A stretch of 64,000 bases of DNA, taken from positions 1,364,001-1,428,000 of the forward strand of contig NZ_CP192507.1 of the NCBI RefSeq assembly GCF_050613145.1. The letters run 5' to 3'. This DNA comes from Lysinibacillus_B sp050613145. GTDB taxonomy: Bacteria; Bacillota; Bacilli; Bacillales_A; Planococcaceae. Of this stretch, positions 16,255 through 25,723 are shown in pieces. The notes under the pieces were generated by a model. It saw only the letters and a program-made list of their open reading frames with translations. It was not told the DNA's origin and made no database searches. How positions within the stretch are numbered: the stretch's first letter is position 1; every line of letters starts with the position of its first letter. The position numbers and the translations under genes were made by a program.

Positions 16255-17400
16255 GTGGTGCGAGGAGTATATATTCATATCCCTTTTTGTCATCAAATTT
16301 GTAATTATTGCGATTTTAATAAAGTCTACTTTAAAAACCAGCCAGTAGACCAATATATAGAAGCGTTAGGTCAAGAAATGGCTATGACGGTACGTGAGAA
16401 GCCGCAAGCGTTTGAAAACATTGAAACGATTTTTCTAGGTGGGGGTACACCAACTGCTCTGTCGGCGACACAAATTGCTCGATTAATGGAATTGATCCGT
16501 GCATATATTCCAATGGACAATGTGACCGAGTTTAGTTCGGAAGCTAACCCAGATGAATTGTCAGAGGATAAATTACAGGCATTGTTTAACGGTGGTGTGA
16601 ACCGACTTAGTATGGGGGTGCAATCGTTTGACCAAGGGCTGCTCGAAAAAATTGGCCGTACCCACTCGAATGAGCATGTATATGAGACGATTGCATTAGC
16701 AAAGAAAGTTGGTTTCGAAAATATTAGCATCGACTTAATGTATGGTTTGCCACATCAAACAATGGAGCAGTGGAAGGACAGCCTTCGTTTCGCGTTACAG
16801 CTGGACTTACCACATTACTCTGCTTATTCATTAATCGTTGAGCCGAAAACGATTTTCTATATTCAATATGCAAAAGGAAGGTTAGCTTTACCAACAGAAG
16901 ATATAGAAGCGGATATGTATGATATCCTCATGAAAGAAATGGAAGCACACGGCTTACAGCAATACGAAATTAGTAACTTTGCTAAACCGGGATTTGCGTC
17001 TGTTCATAATAAGATTTACTGGGATAATGATGAATACGCAGGTTTTGGCGCAGGAGCACATGGGTATGTTGAAGGTGTGCGCTATTCAAACTGTGGTCCC
17101 ATCAAAAAATATATAGAAGCGGTAGAAGCTGGTCGTCGTCCAATCATCCATGAACATACGGTAACGATGACGGAAAGAAAAGAAGAGCAAATGTTTTTAG
17201 GGCTTCGAAAAACAGAAGGAGTAGTAGCAGAAGTATTTGAAAAGAAATTTAATGAAACTATTGCGGCTACATATCGTAAAGTAATGGAGAAGCTAGTGGA
17301 TGAAGGTCTACTAGAAAGCGATGAACTAGGTATTCGGTTGACGCGAAAAGGTCGATTTGTCGGTAATGAAGTGTTTCAACAATTTTTATTAGAAGATTGA
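16255..17400 (+). CDS. hemW: HemW, radical SAM heme chaperone
   Basis: A 381-residue HemN-like protein. The radical SAM cluster motif is CHQICNYC (CxxxCxxC) close to the N terminus, followed by the GGGTPTAL SAM-binding loop. The C-terminal HemN domain is present (KTEGVVAEVFEKKF). The short N terminus, starting directly at YIHIPFC, fits HemW, which delivers heme, rather than true coproporphyrinogen oxidase HemN. The open frame extends upstream to 16201, but AAGGGAAGTG at 16240-16249 and homologue starts support GTG 16255 (or the adjacent GTG 16258). The gene lies just before hrcA, as in Bacillus. Confidence 0.9.
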   Translation: MVRGVYIHIPFCHQICNYCDFNKVYFKNQPVDQYIEALGQEMAMTVREKPQAFENIETIFLGGGTPTALSATQIARLMELIRAYIPMDNVTEFSSEANPDELSEDKLQALFNGGVNRLSMGVQSFDQGLLEKIGRTHSNEHVYETIALAKKVGFENISIDLMYGLPHQTMEQWKDSLRFALQLDLPHYSAYSLIVEPKTIFYIQYAKGRLALPTEDIEADMYDILMKEMEAHGLQQYEISNFAKPGFASVHNKIYWDNDEYAGFGAGAHGYVEGVRYSNCGPIKKYIEAVEAGRRPIIHEHTVTMTERKEEQMFLGLRKTEGVVAEVFEKKFNETIAATYRKVMEKLVDEGLLESDELGIRLTRKGRFVGNEVFQQFLLED

Positions 17401-17409
17401 GCGATTCCG

Positions 17410-17475
17410 TTGACAGAAAAACGGGGATTTGTTAATTTATTATTAGTATTAGCACTCGAGGTAAATGAGTGCTAA
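17410..17475 (+). promoter_or_regulatory. hrcA operon promoter with CIRCE element
   Basis: The operator at 17449-17475 is a perfect CIRCE: TTAGCACTC, nine bases, GAGTGCTAA. HrcA binds this element to repress the class I heat-shock operon. TTGACA at 17410-17415 is a likely -35 box, with a weaker AT-rich -10 (TAATTT) 17 bp further, so the CIRCE would cover the transcript start and 5' leader. Confidence 0.93.
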
Positions 17476-17489
17476 CAGAGGTGATGAGC

Positions 17490-18512
17490 ATGTTAACAAA
17501 TCGGCAATTACAAATTTTACAAGTAATCGTTGATGATTTCGTGACGTCTGCCCAACCTGTTGGGTCTCGCCAAATTTCTAAAAAGGATTGGATTACATTT
17601 AGTCCCGCAACGATTCGGAATGAGATGGCAGATTTAGAGGAGTTAGGTTTTTTAGAAAAAACACATACTTCCTCCGGTCGGGTCCCTTCTGAGAAAGGCT
17701 ATCGCTTTTATGTGGATCATTTATTGCAACCACAAGTGATGTCAGCTGAAGAAGTCATTCAAATTCAATCTGTTTTTCAGCGACGTATGATTGAAGCAGA
17801 GCAAGTGATTAAAGAGTCGGCGAGTATTCTATCAGAATTAACGACTTATACAACGATTTTACTTGGTCCAGATGTACAACGACATAAGGTGAAAAAGTTT
17901 CAAATTGTTCCATTAACAGATCAAACGGCAGTTGCTATTATCGTGACGGACAATGGACATGTGGAAAATCGTGTATTTACTTTACCAACGGGGTTTAGCC
18001 TTTCAGATATTGAAAAGATGGTAAATATATTAAATGACCGTTTAATCGGTGTTTCACTTCAAAACCTTCATCTAAAGTTAGAAGTCGAAGCACTCTTTGT
18101 ATTAAAACAACATATACAGGCAGCAGATGCTGTCATCCAATCTTTAATACAAGTAACAGGTGGTCAAAAAGAGGGTAAGATTTACTACGCTGGTAAGACA
18201 AATATGCTCAACCAACCAGAGTTTCATGATTTAAATAAGGTCCGCATGTTGATGGATTTAATGGATAAGGAAAGTCAAATCCAAAACTTATTTAAGTCAA
18301 AAGATGCGAGTATTCAAATTCGCATTGGTTCGGAAAATAACCATTTAGCAATGGAAAACTGTAGTGTGATTACAGCATCATTTGGAGTTGGAGAAGAGAG
18401 CGGGTCTATTGCGATTATCGGTCCGACACGGATGGATTATCAACGTGTTGTCACGATTATTGATTTGATGCGCCGAGGATTATCGAATGCCCTATCCCAG
18501 CGGAGTGACTGA
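17490..18512 (+). CDS. hrcA: Heat-inducible transcription repressor HrcA
   Basis: A 340-residue repressor of the dnaK and groE operons that binds CIRCE. The N-terminal winged helix includes SAQPVGSRQISKKDWITFSPATIRNEMADLEELGFLEKTHTSSGRVPSEKGYRFYVDHLL. The middle is a dimerisation/GAF-like domain, and the end has the conserved GSIAIIGPTRMDY segment. In-frame starts exist upstream at 17469, 17481 and 17484. AGAGGTGA at 17477-17484 and the conserved MLTNRQLQILQ N terminus place the start at ATG 17490. First gene of hrcA-grpE-dnaK. Confidence 0.96.
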   Translation: MLTNRQLQILQVIVDDFVTSAQPVGSRQISKKDWITFSPATIRNEMADLEELGFLEKTHTSSGRVPSEKGYRFYVDHLLQPQVMSAEEVIQIQSVFQRRMIEAEQVIKESASILSELTTYTTILLGPDVQRHKVKKFQIVPLTDQTAVAIIVTDNGHVENRVFTLPTGFSLSDIEKMVNILNDRLIGVSLQNLHLKLEVEALFVLKQHIQAADAVIQSLIQVTGGQKEGKIYYAGKTNMLNQPEFHDLNKVRMLMDLMDKESQIQNLFKSKDASIQIRIGSENNHLAMENCSVITASFGVGEESGSIAIIGPTRMDYQRVVTIIDLMRRGLSNALSQRSD

Positions 18513-18530
18513 CTATAAGGAGGACATAAA

Positions 18531-19103
18531 GTGTCTAATACGACAAACGAAAAAGAAACAAAAGAAGAACTTGAGCAGCAGTTTACAGCTACAGAAGAAG
18601 TAGTAGATGCAGAGCAAACAGAAGAAGTGGTAGAAGCTGTTGTCGATGAAACAGAACAAAAAATTGCTGAACTAACGGCAAAGCTTCAAGAAGAAGAAAA
18701 CCGTTATTTACGTTTACGAGCAGATTATGACAACATGCTTCGCCGCAACAAGCTTGATCGCGAGGCGGCTGAAAAATACCGTGCGCAAAGCTTGTTAAAT
18801 GATCTTTTGCCAGTGCTTGATAACTTAGAGCGCGCGCTACAAGTACAAATTACTTCTGAGGATGCCGTTTCATTATATAAAGGTGTTGAAATGGTACAGC
18901 GTCAATTTTTAGATGCTACAGCGCGTGAAGGCTTAGAGCAAATTGCCGCAGAAGGCGAAGCGTTTGATCCGAATGTGCATCAAGCGGTTATGCAAGAGCA
19001 AGATGCCGAAAAGGAAAGCGGTACAGTATTACGTGAGCTACAAAAAGGCTATAAGCTAAAAGACCGCGTATTACGTCCAGCAATGGTTTCTGTAAACGAA
19101 TAG
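18531..19103 (+). CDS. grpE: Nucleotide exchange factor GrpE
   Basis: A 190-residue co-chaperone that releases ADP from DnaK. It has an acidic N-terminal tail (about 1-45), a long coiled coil (KIAELTAKLQEEENRYLRLRADYDNMLRR), and the C-terminal beta domain with VHQAVMQEQD and VLRELQKGYKLKDRVLRPAMVSV. It starts at GTG 18531 after TAAGGAGG, 18 nt downstream of hrcA. Heat regulation through the CIRCE upstream of hrcA is expected. Confidence 0.96.
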   Translation: MSNTTNEKETKEELEQQFTATEEVVDAEQTEEVVEAVVDETEQKIAELTAKLQEEENRYLRLRADYDNMLRRNKLDREAAEKYRAQSLLNDLLPVLDNLERALQVQITSEDAVSLYKGVEMVQRQFLDATAREGLEQIAAEGEAFDPNVHQAVMQEQDAEKESGTVLRELQKGYKLKDRVLRPAMVSVNE

Positions 19104-19163
19104 AACAATAACAAATGGATATAAACGCTACATAGGCGTTCAAATATTAGGAGGCAAATTCAA

Positions 19164-21008
19164 ATGAGCAAAATTATTGGTATTGACTTAGGTACAACAA
19201 ACTCTTGTGTCGCTGTATTAGAAGGCGGCGAACCAAAAGTAATTCCAAATCCAGAAGGTAACCGTACTACTCCATCTGTAGTAGCATTCAAAAACGGTGA
19301 AAAACAAGTTGGGGAAGTAGCAAAGCGTCAAGCAGTAACAAACCCAAATACAATTATCTCAATCAAATCAAAAATGGGTACTTCTGACAAAGTAACTGTT
19401 GAAGATAAAGATTATACGCCACAAGAAGTATCAGCGATGATTTTACAATACTTAAAAGGCTATGCGGAAGAATACCTTGGCGAAAAAGTAACAAAAGCGG
19501 TTATTACAGTACCTGCTTACTTTAACGATGCACAGCGTCAAGCAACGAAAGATGCTGGTAAAATCGCTGGTTTAGAAGTGGAGCGTATCATTAACGAGCC
19601 AACTGCAGCAGCATTAGCATACGGTTTAGACAAACAAGACCAAGATCAAAAAATCTTAGTATTCGACCTTGGTGGTGGTACATTCGACGTTTCAATCCTT
19701 GAATTAGGCGACGGTGTATTTGAAGTATTAGCAACAGCTGGTGACAACAAGCTTGGTGGTGACGACTTCGACCAAAAAATCATTGATTTCTTAGTAGAAG
19801 AATTCCGCAAAGAAAACGGCATCGATTTATCAAAAGATAAAATGGCGATGCAACGTTTAAAAGATGCAGCTGAAAAAGCGAAAAAAGACTTATCAGGTGT
19901 TACAAATACACAAATTTCTTTACCATTCATCACAGCTGGTGCAGAAGGTCCACTTCACTTAGAAGTTTCTTTATCACGTGCTAAATTCGATGACTTAACT
20001 CGCGATTTAGTAGAGCGTACAATCGTACCAACTCGTCAAGCCCTATCTGATGCTGGTCTTTCAGCTTCTGAACTTGACAAAGTGATTTTAGTTGGTGGTT
20101 CTACTCGTATTCCAGCAGTAGTAGAAGCAATCAAAAATGCAACAGGTCACGAGCCACACAAAGGTGTAAACCCTGACGAAGTAGTAGCGATGGGTGCTGC
20201 TGTTCAAGGTGGCGTATTAACAGGTGACGTTCAAGATATCGTATTATTAGACGTAACACCATTATCACTTGGGATCGAAACAATGGGTGGCGTGTTCACA
20301 AAGTTAATCGATCGTAACACAACAATCCCTACATCTAAATCACAAGTGTTCTCAACAGCAGCTGACAACCAACCAGCTGTAGACATTCACGTATTACAAG
20401 GTGAACGTCCAATGGCAGCAGACAATAAAACATTAGGTCGCTTCCAATTATCAGATATTCCACCAGCACCACGTGGTATTCCACAAATCGAAGTAACATT
20501 CGATATCGACAAAAATGGTATTGTATCTGTAAAAGCGAAAGACCTTGGTACAAACAAAGAGCAAACAATCGTAATTCAATCGGATTCTGGCTTAACAGAT
20601 GAAGAAATCGAACGCATGGTAAAAGATGCAGAAGCGAACGCAGAAGCAGATGCACAACGTAAAGAAGAAGCAGAACTTCGCAACGAAGCGGACCAACTTG
20701 TTTTCCAAGTAGACAAAACAGTGACAGATCTTGGTGAGCAAATTTCAGAAGATGAGAAAAAATCTGTTGAAGATGCACGCGATGAACTGAAAAAAGCTTT
20801 AGAAGCGGGCGAAATCGAAGGCATCAAATCTGCAAAAGAAAAATTAGAAGGCATCTTACAACCACTTGTGATGAAAGTATATGAGCAAGCGGCAGCAGCA
20901 GCACAAGCGGCTCAAGGTGCAGAAGGCTTTGACGGCGCAGCAGATGCTGGCAAAAAAGACGACGGCGTTGTAGATGCTGACTTTGAAGAAGTAAAAGACG
21001 ATAAATAA
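19164..21008 (+). CDS. dnaK: Molecular chaperone DnaK (Hsp70)
   Basis: A 614-residue Hsp70 with an ATPase domain (IGIDLGTTNSCVAV at the N terminus, VFDLGGGTFDVSIL, ILVGGSTRIPAV), the linker DVLLLD-type segment VLLDVTPLSLGIET, a substrate-binding beta domain and a helical lid ending in the acidic tail DADFEEVKDDK. The single-gap N-terminal form, lacking the Gram-negative insert, is as expected for Firmicutes. AGGAGG precedes the ATG. A strong terminator follows 47 nt after the stop. Confidence 0.98.
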   Translation: MSKIIGIDLGTTNSCVAVLEGGEPKVIPNPEGNRTTPSVVAFKNGEKQVGEVAKRQAVTNPNTIISIKSKMGTSDKVTVEDKDYTPQEVSAMILQYLKGYAEEYLGEKVTKAVITVPAYFNDAQRQATKDAGKIAGLEVERIINEPTAAALAYGLDKQDQDQKILVFDLGGGTFDVSILELGDGVFEVLATAGDNKLGGDDFDQKIIDFLVEEFRKENGIDLSKDKMAMQRLKDAAEKAKKDLSGVTNTQISLPFITAGAEGPLHLEVSLSRAKFDDLTRDLVERTIVPTRQALSDAGLSASELDKVILVGGSTRIPAVVEAIKNATGHEPHKGVNPDEVVAMGAAVQGGVLTGDVQDIVLLDVTPLSLGIETMGGVFTKLIDRNTTIPTSKSQVFSTAADNQPAVDIHVLQGERPMAADNKTLGRFQLSDIPPAPRGIPQIEVTFDIDKNGIVSVKAKDLGTNKEQTIVIQSDSGLTDEEIERMVKDAEANAEADAQRKEEAELRNEADQLVFQVDKTVTDLGEQISEDEKKSVEDARDELKKALEAGEIEGIKSAKEKLEGILQPLVMKVYEQAAAAAQAAQGAEGFDGAADAGKKDDGVVDADFEEVKDDK

Positions 21009-21054
21009 TTGTGAATGAAATAAAACGCTGAGCAACACTGCATCGGCAAGTGAG

Positions 21055-21090
21055 AAAGTCAAAGCCGCTTTTACGGACTTTGACTTTTTC
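21055..21090 (+). terminator. Strong terminator between dnaK and dnaJ
   Basis: Stem AAAGTCAAAGCCG/CGGACTTTGACTTT with a small loop and one bulge is followed by a T tract. It partially separates dnaJ from the hrcA-grpE-dnaK transcript, so DnaJ may be made in lower amounts or from its own promoter in the 146 nt that follow. Confidence 0.85.
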
Positions 21091-21236
21091 ACTGTAAAAA
21101 TGCATGCTTTATCAATTGCGTGGAGGAAGGTAGCGACCTCAACAAAAATCCGTAGCAAAGATAAAGCAATTTGCATATACATCAAATTTTTAACGTGTTA
21201 GAATATACGTTATGTAAAAAGAGCGGAGAGTGAACG

Positions 21237-22355
21237 ATGAGTAAGCGCGATTATTATGAAGTGCTTGGCCTAGCTAAAGGGGCAAGTAAAGACGAGATTA
21301 AAAAAGCATATCGTAAGTTATCAAAACAGTATCACCCTGATATTAACAAAGAGCCGGGGGCAGATGAGAAGTTCAAGGAAATCGCAGAAGCGTATGAAGT
21401 ATTGTCAGATGAACAAAAACGCGCACGCTACGACCAGTTTGGACATGAAGATCCACAAGCAGGTTTTGGCGGAGGTGGCTTTGGAGGCGGCTTTGGCGGC
21501 TTCGAAGATATTTTCTCTTCATTCTTCGGTGGTGGTGGACGTCGTCAAGATCCAAATGCGCCACGTAAAGGCGATGACTTACAGTTCCGCATGACAATTA
21601 GCTTTGAGGAAGCCGTATTCGGTCAAGAAAAAGAAGTTGAAATTCCGAAAGAAGAAAATTGTGAAACATGTAATGGTACAGGCGCGAAACCTGGTACAAC
21701 ATCTCAAAACTGTTCGCAATGTGGCGGTGCAGGTGAAATTAACCAAGCGGTGGAGACACCATTCGGCCGCATGGTGAACCGACGCTCATGTCCTTCATGT
21801 CGTGGCGCGGGTAAAATCATTGTGGATAAATGTACAACATGTCGCGGTGCTGGAAAAGTGACAAATCGTAAAAAAATTAAAATTAATATTCCGGCTGGTG
21901 TCGATGATGGCCAACAACTGCGCGTAGCAGGGCAAGGGGAGCCAGGCATTAATGGCGGACCAGCAGGCGATTTATATATTGTGTTCACTGTACGTAATCA
22001 TGAGTACTTTGAACGTGATGGAGACGACATTTACTACGAATTAAAATTAACGTTCCCACAAGCATCACTTGGCGATGAGATTGAGGTACCAACTGTTCAT
22101 GGAAAAGTAAAGCTGAAAATTCCGGCGGGTACACAATCAGGTGCACAGTTCCGTATTAAAGATAAAGGTGTTAAAAATGTTCATGGCTACGGGCAAGGGC
22201 ATCAGTACGTTGTTGTCAAAGTGGTAACACCGACAAAATTAACAGAAAAGCAAAAACAGTTGCTGCGTGAATTTGCGGAAATTAGTGGCGATATTCCAGA
22301 AGAACATGGAAGCTCACTATTAGATAAAATTAAACGTAAAATTAAAGGCGAATAA
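21237..22355 (+). CDS. dnaJ: Chaperone protein DnaJ (Hsp40)
   Basis: A 372-residue type I J-protein that stimulates DnaK ATPase. J domain about 1-70 with the HPD motif (YHPDINKE), a glycine/phenylalanine-rich linker (GFGGGGFGGGFGGFEDIFSS), four CxxCxGxG zinc repeats (CETCNGTG, CSQCGGAG, CPSCRGAG, CTTCRGAG), and the C-terminal substrate-binding domains. ATG 21237 follows GGAGAG. It is followed 17 nt later by prmA. Confidence 0.98.
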   Translation: MSKRDYYEVLGLAKGASKDEIKKAYRKLSKQYHPDINKEPGADEKFKEIAEAYEVLSDEQKRARYDQFGHEDPQAGFGGGGFGGGFGGFEDIFSSFFGGGGRRQDPNAPRKGDDLQFRMTISFEEAVFGQEKEVEIPKEENCETCNGTGAKPGTTSQNCSQCGGAGEINQAVETPFGRMVNRRSCPSCRGAGKIIVDKCTTCRGAGKVTNRKKIKINIPAGVDDGQQLRVAGQGEPGINGGPAGDLYIVFTVRNHEYFERDGDDIYYELKLTFPQASLGDEIEVPTVHGKVKLKIPAGTQSGAQFRIKDKGVKNVHGYGQGHQYVVVKVVTPTKLTEKQKQLLREFAEISGDIPEEHGSSLLDKIKRKIKGE

Positions 22356-22372
22356 AAAGGAGAAGATTGCAA

Positions 22373-23314
22373 GTGAAATGGACAGAGCTATCGATTTTAA
22401 CGACGCATGAAGCTGTTGAAGCTGTTTCAAACATTTTACATGAGGCAGGCGCAAGTGGCGTTGTCATTGAGGACTCAAAAGAATTAACGAAAGAACGTAT
22501 TGATCAGTTTGGAGAAATTTACGCATTAAACCCAGAAGACTTCCCGAAAAGTGGGGTTGTGGTGAAGGCGTATTTATCTGCGACGAGCTTTTTAGCAGAA
22601 ACGGTAGAAGAAATTAAGCTTGCAATTGCTAACCTTATCAATTTCGATATCAATGTCGGTGAAAATATTTTAACGCTTTGTGAAGTAGATGAAGAAGACT
22701 GGGCTACGGCATGGAAGCAATATTATCATCCGGTTAAGATTTCAGAGCGTTTTACAATTGTTCCGACATGGGAAGACTATAAGCCAGTTAGTACAGATGA
22801 ATTAATCATTGAACTAGATCCAGGGATGGCATTCGGTACAGGGACACATCCAACGACCGTGATGTGTTTACAAGCACTTGAAAAAGTCGTGCAAGTGGGC
22901 GAGACAGTTGTCGATGTAGGAACAGGTTCAGGTGTACTATCAATCGGCGCTGCATTACTTGGAGCAAAAAGTGTGCATGCTTTAGACCTTGACGAAGTAG
23001 CTGTTGCTTCTGCACGTGAAAATGTGACATTAAATAAAGTGGACCATGTAGTTGAAGTATTCCGCGGTAATTTACTCGATACAGTAAAAGAGCCGGCAGA
23101 TGTTGTCGTGGCAAACATTTTAGCAGAAATCATTGTAACGTTTACAGATGATGCGTATTCGATTGTCAAACCGGGTGGCTTATATGTAACGAGCGGTATT
23201 ATTGGTGCTAAAAAGGATGAAGTAAGAGCGGCACTTGAACAATCAGGCTTCACGATTGAAGAAGTATTAATGATGGAAGACTGGGTCGCAATCGTTGCAC
23301 GTCGTCCGCAATAA
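22373..23314 (+). CDS. prmA: Ribosomal protein L11 methyltransferase PrmA
   Basis: A 313-residue SAM-dependent enzyme that trimethylates ribosomal protein L11. Features: N-terminal L11-recognition domain, TWEDYKP, DPGMAFGTGTHPTT, the SAM motif VVDVGTGSGVLSIGAA and the NILAEII motif IV. The frame opens at TTG 22367, but the homologue start MKWTELSI and spacing from AAAAGGAG at 22356-22362 favour GTG 22373. Same operon as dnaJ. Confidence 0.95.
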   Translation: MKWTELSILTTHEAVEAVSNILHEAGASGVVIEDSKELTKERIDQFGEIYALNPEDFPKSGVVVKAYLSATSFLAETVEEIKLAIANLINFDINVGENILTLCEVDEEDWATAWKQYYHPVKISERFTIVPTWEDYKPVSTDELIIELDPGMAFGTGTHPTTVMCLQALEKVVQVGETVVDVGTGSGVLSIGAALLGAKSVHALDLDEVAVASARENVTLNKVDHVVEVFRGNLLDTVKEPADVVVANILAEIIVTFTDDAYSIVKPGGLYVTSGIIGAKKDEVRAALEQSGFTIEEVLMMEDWVAIVARRPQ

Positions 23315-23332
23315 AATGTAGATAAAGCTTAT

Positions 23333-23368
23333 GTAGACAAAGTCTTGGCGGGCTTTGTCTACTTTTTT
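23333..23368 (+). terminator. Intrinsic terminator after prmA
   Basis: A perfect 10-bp stem GTAGACAAAG/CTTTGTCTAC with a 10-nt loop is followed by TTTTTT. Confidence 0.9.
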
Positions 23369-23387
23369 AGTGAGGGTTTTACCGTTT

Positions 23388-23443
23388 TGGCGAGACTTTT
23401 CGAGGAAATGGCGAAACTTTTCAAAAAAGTGGCGAAACAATCG
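23388..23443. repeat. Short tandem repeat (21-bp unit, about 2.7 copies)
   Basis: Three head-to-tail units begin at 23388, 23409 and 23430, each with TGGCGA(G/A)AC, the first two continuing TTTTC. The units differ by a few bases. They lie in the prmA-rsmE gap and encode nothing recognisable. Confidence 0.7.
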
Positions 23444-23491
23444 TACCATAACCAGTACTTTTAGCATTTTACGTATAAAGGAGGGATTTTC

Positions 23492-24235
23492 ATGCAACGT
23501 TATTTTGTTAACCAACGCGTAATGGAAACAGGTGAATTTATAATAACTGGTGATAATGCACGTCATATTGGTAAAGTAATGCGCATGACGGCTGGTGAAG
23601 AAATTATAGTTGTGCATGGTGGGGAAGCACAGATTTGCGAAATTACAGAAGTAGGAGCGGAAGTATTCGCAAAACCTACAGGAAAGATCATTCCGTCTCC
23701 AGAAATGCCCGTACATGTGACGATCGCTTGCGGCTTACCAAAGGGGGATAAATTAGAGTTAATCGCCCAAAAAGGGACAGAGCTTGGGATGTATGCGCTC
23801 CTGCCATTTGCTGCTGAACGATCCATCGTGAAGTGGGATGACAAAAAGGGACGTAAAAATCAAGAGCGACTTCAAAAAATCGCGCAAGAAGCGGCAGAGC
23901 AATCACATCGTACATATGTACCAGAAGTCGAGATGCCGGTTTCATTTAAACAGTTAGTAGCACGATTAGCGGATTTTGATGTCGTGTTCATTGCCGATGA
24001 GGAAGATGCAAAAGCATCTGAACGCACAAGGTTTGCGGATAAGCTAAAAAAAGTGTATGATAATAAATCGAAATCAATTTTATGTATTTTCGGTCCTGAA
24101 GGTGGTATTTCGCGCAAGGAAGCAGACGCTTTAGTCGCAGTTGGTGCGCAAATTATGAGCTTAGGACCTCGTATTTTACGAGCAGAAACAGCGCCTCTTT
24201 ATGCGCTTTCTGCCATATCTTATGAATTTGAATGA
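23492..24235 (+). CDS. rsmE: 16S rRNA (uracil-1498-N3)-methyltransferase RsmE
   Basis: A 247-residue SPOUT-class methyltransferase. N-terminal PUA-like domain (MQRYFVNQRVMETGEFIITGDNARHIGKVMRM) and the C-terminal knotted SPOUT domain with IACGLPKGDKLELIAQKGTELG, FGPEGGISRKEADAL and LGPRILRAETAPLYALSAI. AAAGGAGG precedes the ATG. The tail of the gene is followed 16 nt later by mtaB. Confidence 0.96.
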   Translation: MQRYFVNQRVMETGEFIITGDNARHIGKVMRMTAGEEIIVVHGGEAQICEITEVGAEVFAKPTGKIIPSPEMPVHVTIACGLPKGDKLELIAQKGTELGMYALLPFAAERSIVKWDDKKGRKNQERLQKIAQEAAEQSHRTYVPEVEMPVSFKQLVARLADFDVVFIADEEDAKASERTRFADKLKKVYDNKSKSILCIFGPEGGISRKEADALVAVGAQIMSLGPRILRAETAPLYALSAISYEFE

Positions 24236-24251
24236 AAGAGGTGTACAAGCC

Positions 24252-25589
24252 TTGTCAAAAGTGGCTTTTCACACATTAGGTTGTAAGGTAAACCATTACG
24301 AAACAGAAGCGATTTGGCAATTATTTAAAGAGCAAGGCTACGAGCGTAACGAGTTTGAACAACAAGCTGATGTTTATGTGATTAATACATGTACCGTAAC
24401 AAACACAGGCGATAAAAAATCTCGCCAAGTCATTCGTCGTGCCATCCGTCAAAATCCAGATGCCGTTATTTGTGTAACAGGCTGTTATGCACAAACATCA
24501 CCAGCGGAAATTATGGCTATTCCGGGTGTCGATATTGTCGTTGGTACGCAAGATCGTCATAAAATGTTAGGGTTAATCGATCAGTATCGTGAAGAGCGTC
24601 AGCCAATTAACGCTGTACGCAATATTATGAAAAATCGTGTATATGAGGAGCTAGACGTTCCTGCTTTCACAGACCGTACACGTGCGTCTTTAAAAATCCA
24701 AGAAGGATGTAACAACTTCTGTACATTTTGTATCATTCCTTGGGCGCGCGGGTTGATGCGTTCGCGTGATCCGCAAGAAGTAATCCGTCAAGCGCAGCAA
24801 CTAGTCGATGCGGGTTACTTAGAGATTGTTTTAACAGGTATTCATACAGGTGGCTACGGTCAAGACCTTAAAGATTATAATTTAGCTCAATTATTACGTG
24901 ATATGGAAGCGAATGTGAAAGGGTTAAAACGTTTACGTATTTCTTCCATTGAAGCGTCTCAGTTAACAGATGAAGTTATTGAAGTATTGAAAAACTCTAA
25001 TATTGTCGTAAACCATTTGCATATCCCAATTCAGTCTGGTTCAGATACAGTGTTAAAACGTATGCGCCGTAAGTATACGATGGAATTCTTCTCAGAACGA
25101 CTGCGCAAATTAGAAGATGCATTACCAGATTTAGCAGTAACATCGGATGTCATCGTTGGTTTCCCGGGTGAAACAGAAGAAGAGTTTATGGAAACGTATA
25201 ATTTCATTAAAGATCATCAATTCTCAGAATTACACGTATTCCCGTTCTCACCACGAACAGGGACGCCAGCAGCGCGTATGCAAGATCAATTTGTCGATGA
25301 AGAAGTGAAAAATGAACGTGTACATCGCTTAATTACATTAAACGATCAACTGGCAAAACAATATGCTTCTCGCTTTGAAGGGGATGTATTAGAAGTGATT
25401 CCAGAAGAACGTTTTAAAGACGGCGACAACGAAAATCTGTATGTAGGCTACACGTCTAACTACTTAAAAATCGTCTTCGAAGGCACGGAAGATATAATTG
25501 GTAAATTGGTTAAAGTTAAAATTACAAAAGCAGGCTACCCATATAACGAAGGACAATTTGTGCGTATGTTAGATATGGTGGAAGCTTAA
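24252..25589 (+). CDS. mtaB: tRNA ms2t6A37 methylthiotransferase MtaB
   Basis: A 445-residue radical SAM enzyme that adds a methylthio group to t6A37 of ANN-decoding tRNAs. Order of domains: N-terminal UPF0004 4Fe-4S domain with three cysteines (C in LGCKVNHYE, NTCTVTN and TGCYAQ), the radical SAM motif CNNFCTFC, and a C-terminal TRAM domain from about 375. The frame extends upstream into rsmE (24201), but AGAGGTG at 24236-24242 and the conserved MSKVAFHTLGCKVNHYE N terminus support TTG 24252. Confidence 0.95.
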   Translation: MSKVAFHTLGCKVNHYETEAIWQLFKEQGYERNEFEQQADVYVINTCTVTNTGDKKSRQVIRRAIRQNPDAVICVTGCYAQTSPAEIMAIPGVDIVVGTQDRHKMLGLIDQYREERQPINAVRNIMKNRVYEELDVPAFTDRTRASLKIQEGCNNFCTFCIIPWARGLMRSRDPQEVIRQAQQLVDAGYLEIVLTGIHTGGYGQDLKDYNLAQLLRDMEANVKGLKRLRISSIEASQLTDEVIEVLKNSNIVVNHLHIPIQSGSDTVLKRMRRKYTMEFFSERLRKLEDALPDLAVTSDVIVGFPGETEEEFMETYNFIKDHQFSELHVFPFSPRTGTPAARMQDQFVDEEVKNERVHRLITLNDQLAKQYASRFEGDVLEVIPEERFKDGDNENLYVGYTSNYLKIVFEGTEDIIGKLVKVKITKAGYPYNEGQFVRMLDMVEA

Positions 25590-25640
25590 ATTGAATTGCA
25601 ATAAATCGTATTTTACCTCACGTAAAGTATGATTTTAATG

Positions 25641-25689
25641 CCACCTCCTATCGCTAAGTTTCTAAGTCATAGAAGGTGGTGTTTTTTTA
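25641..25689 (+). terminator. Terminator after mtaB
   Basis: CCACCTCCTAT pairs with ATAGAAGGTGG around a 17-nt loop and is followed by GTTTTTTT. Confidence 0.75.
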
Positions 25690-25723
25690 TACAAAAGAAG
25701 CGTGTGATATTTTAATAAAGAAT

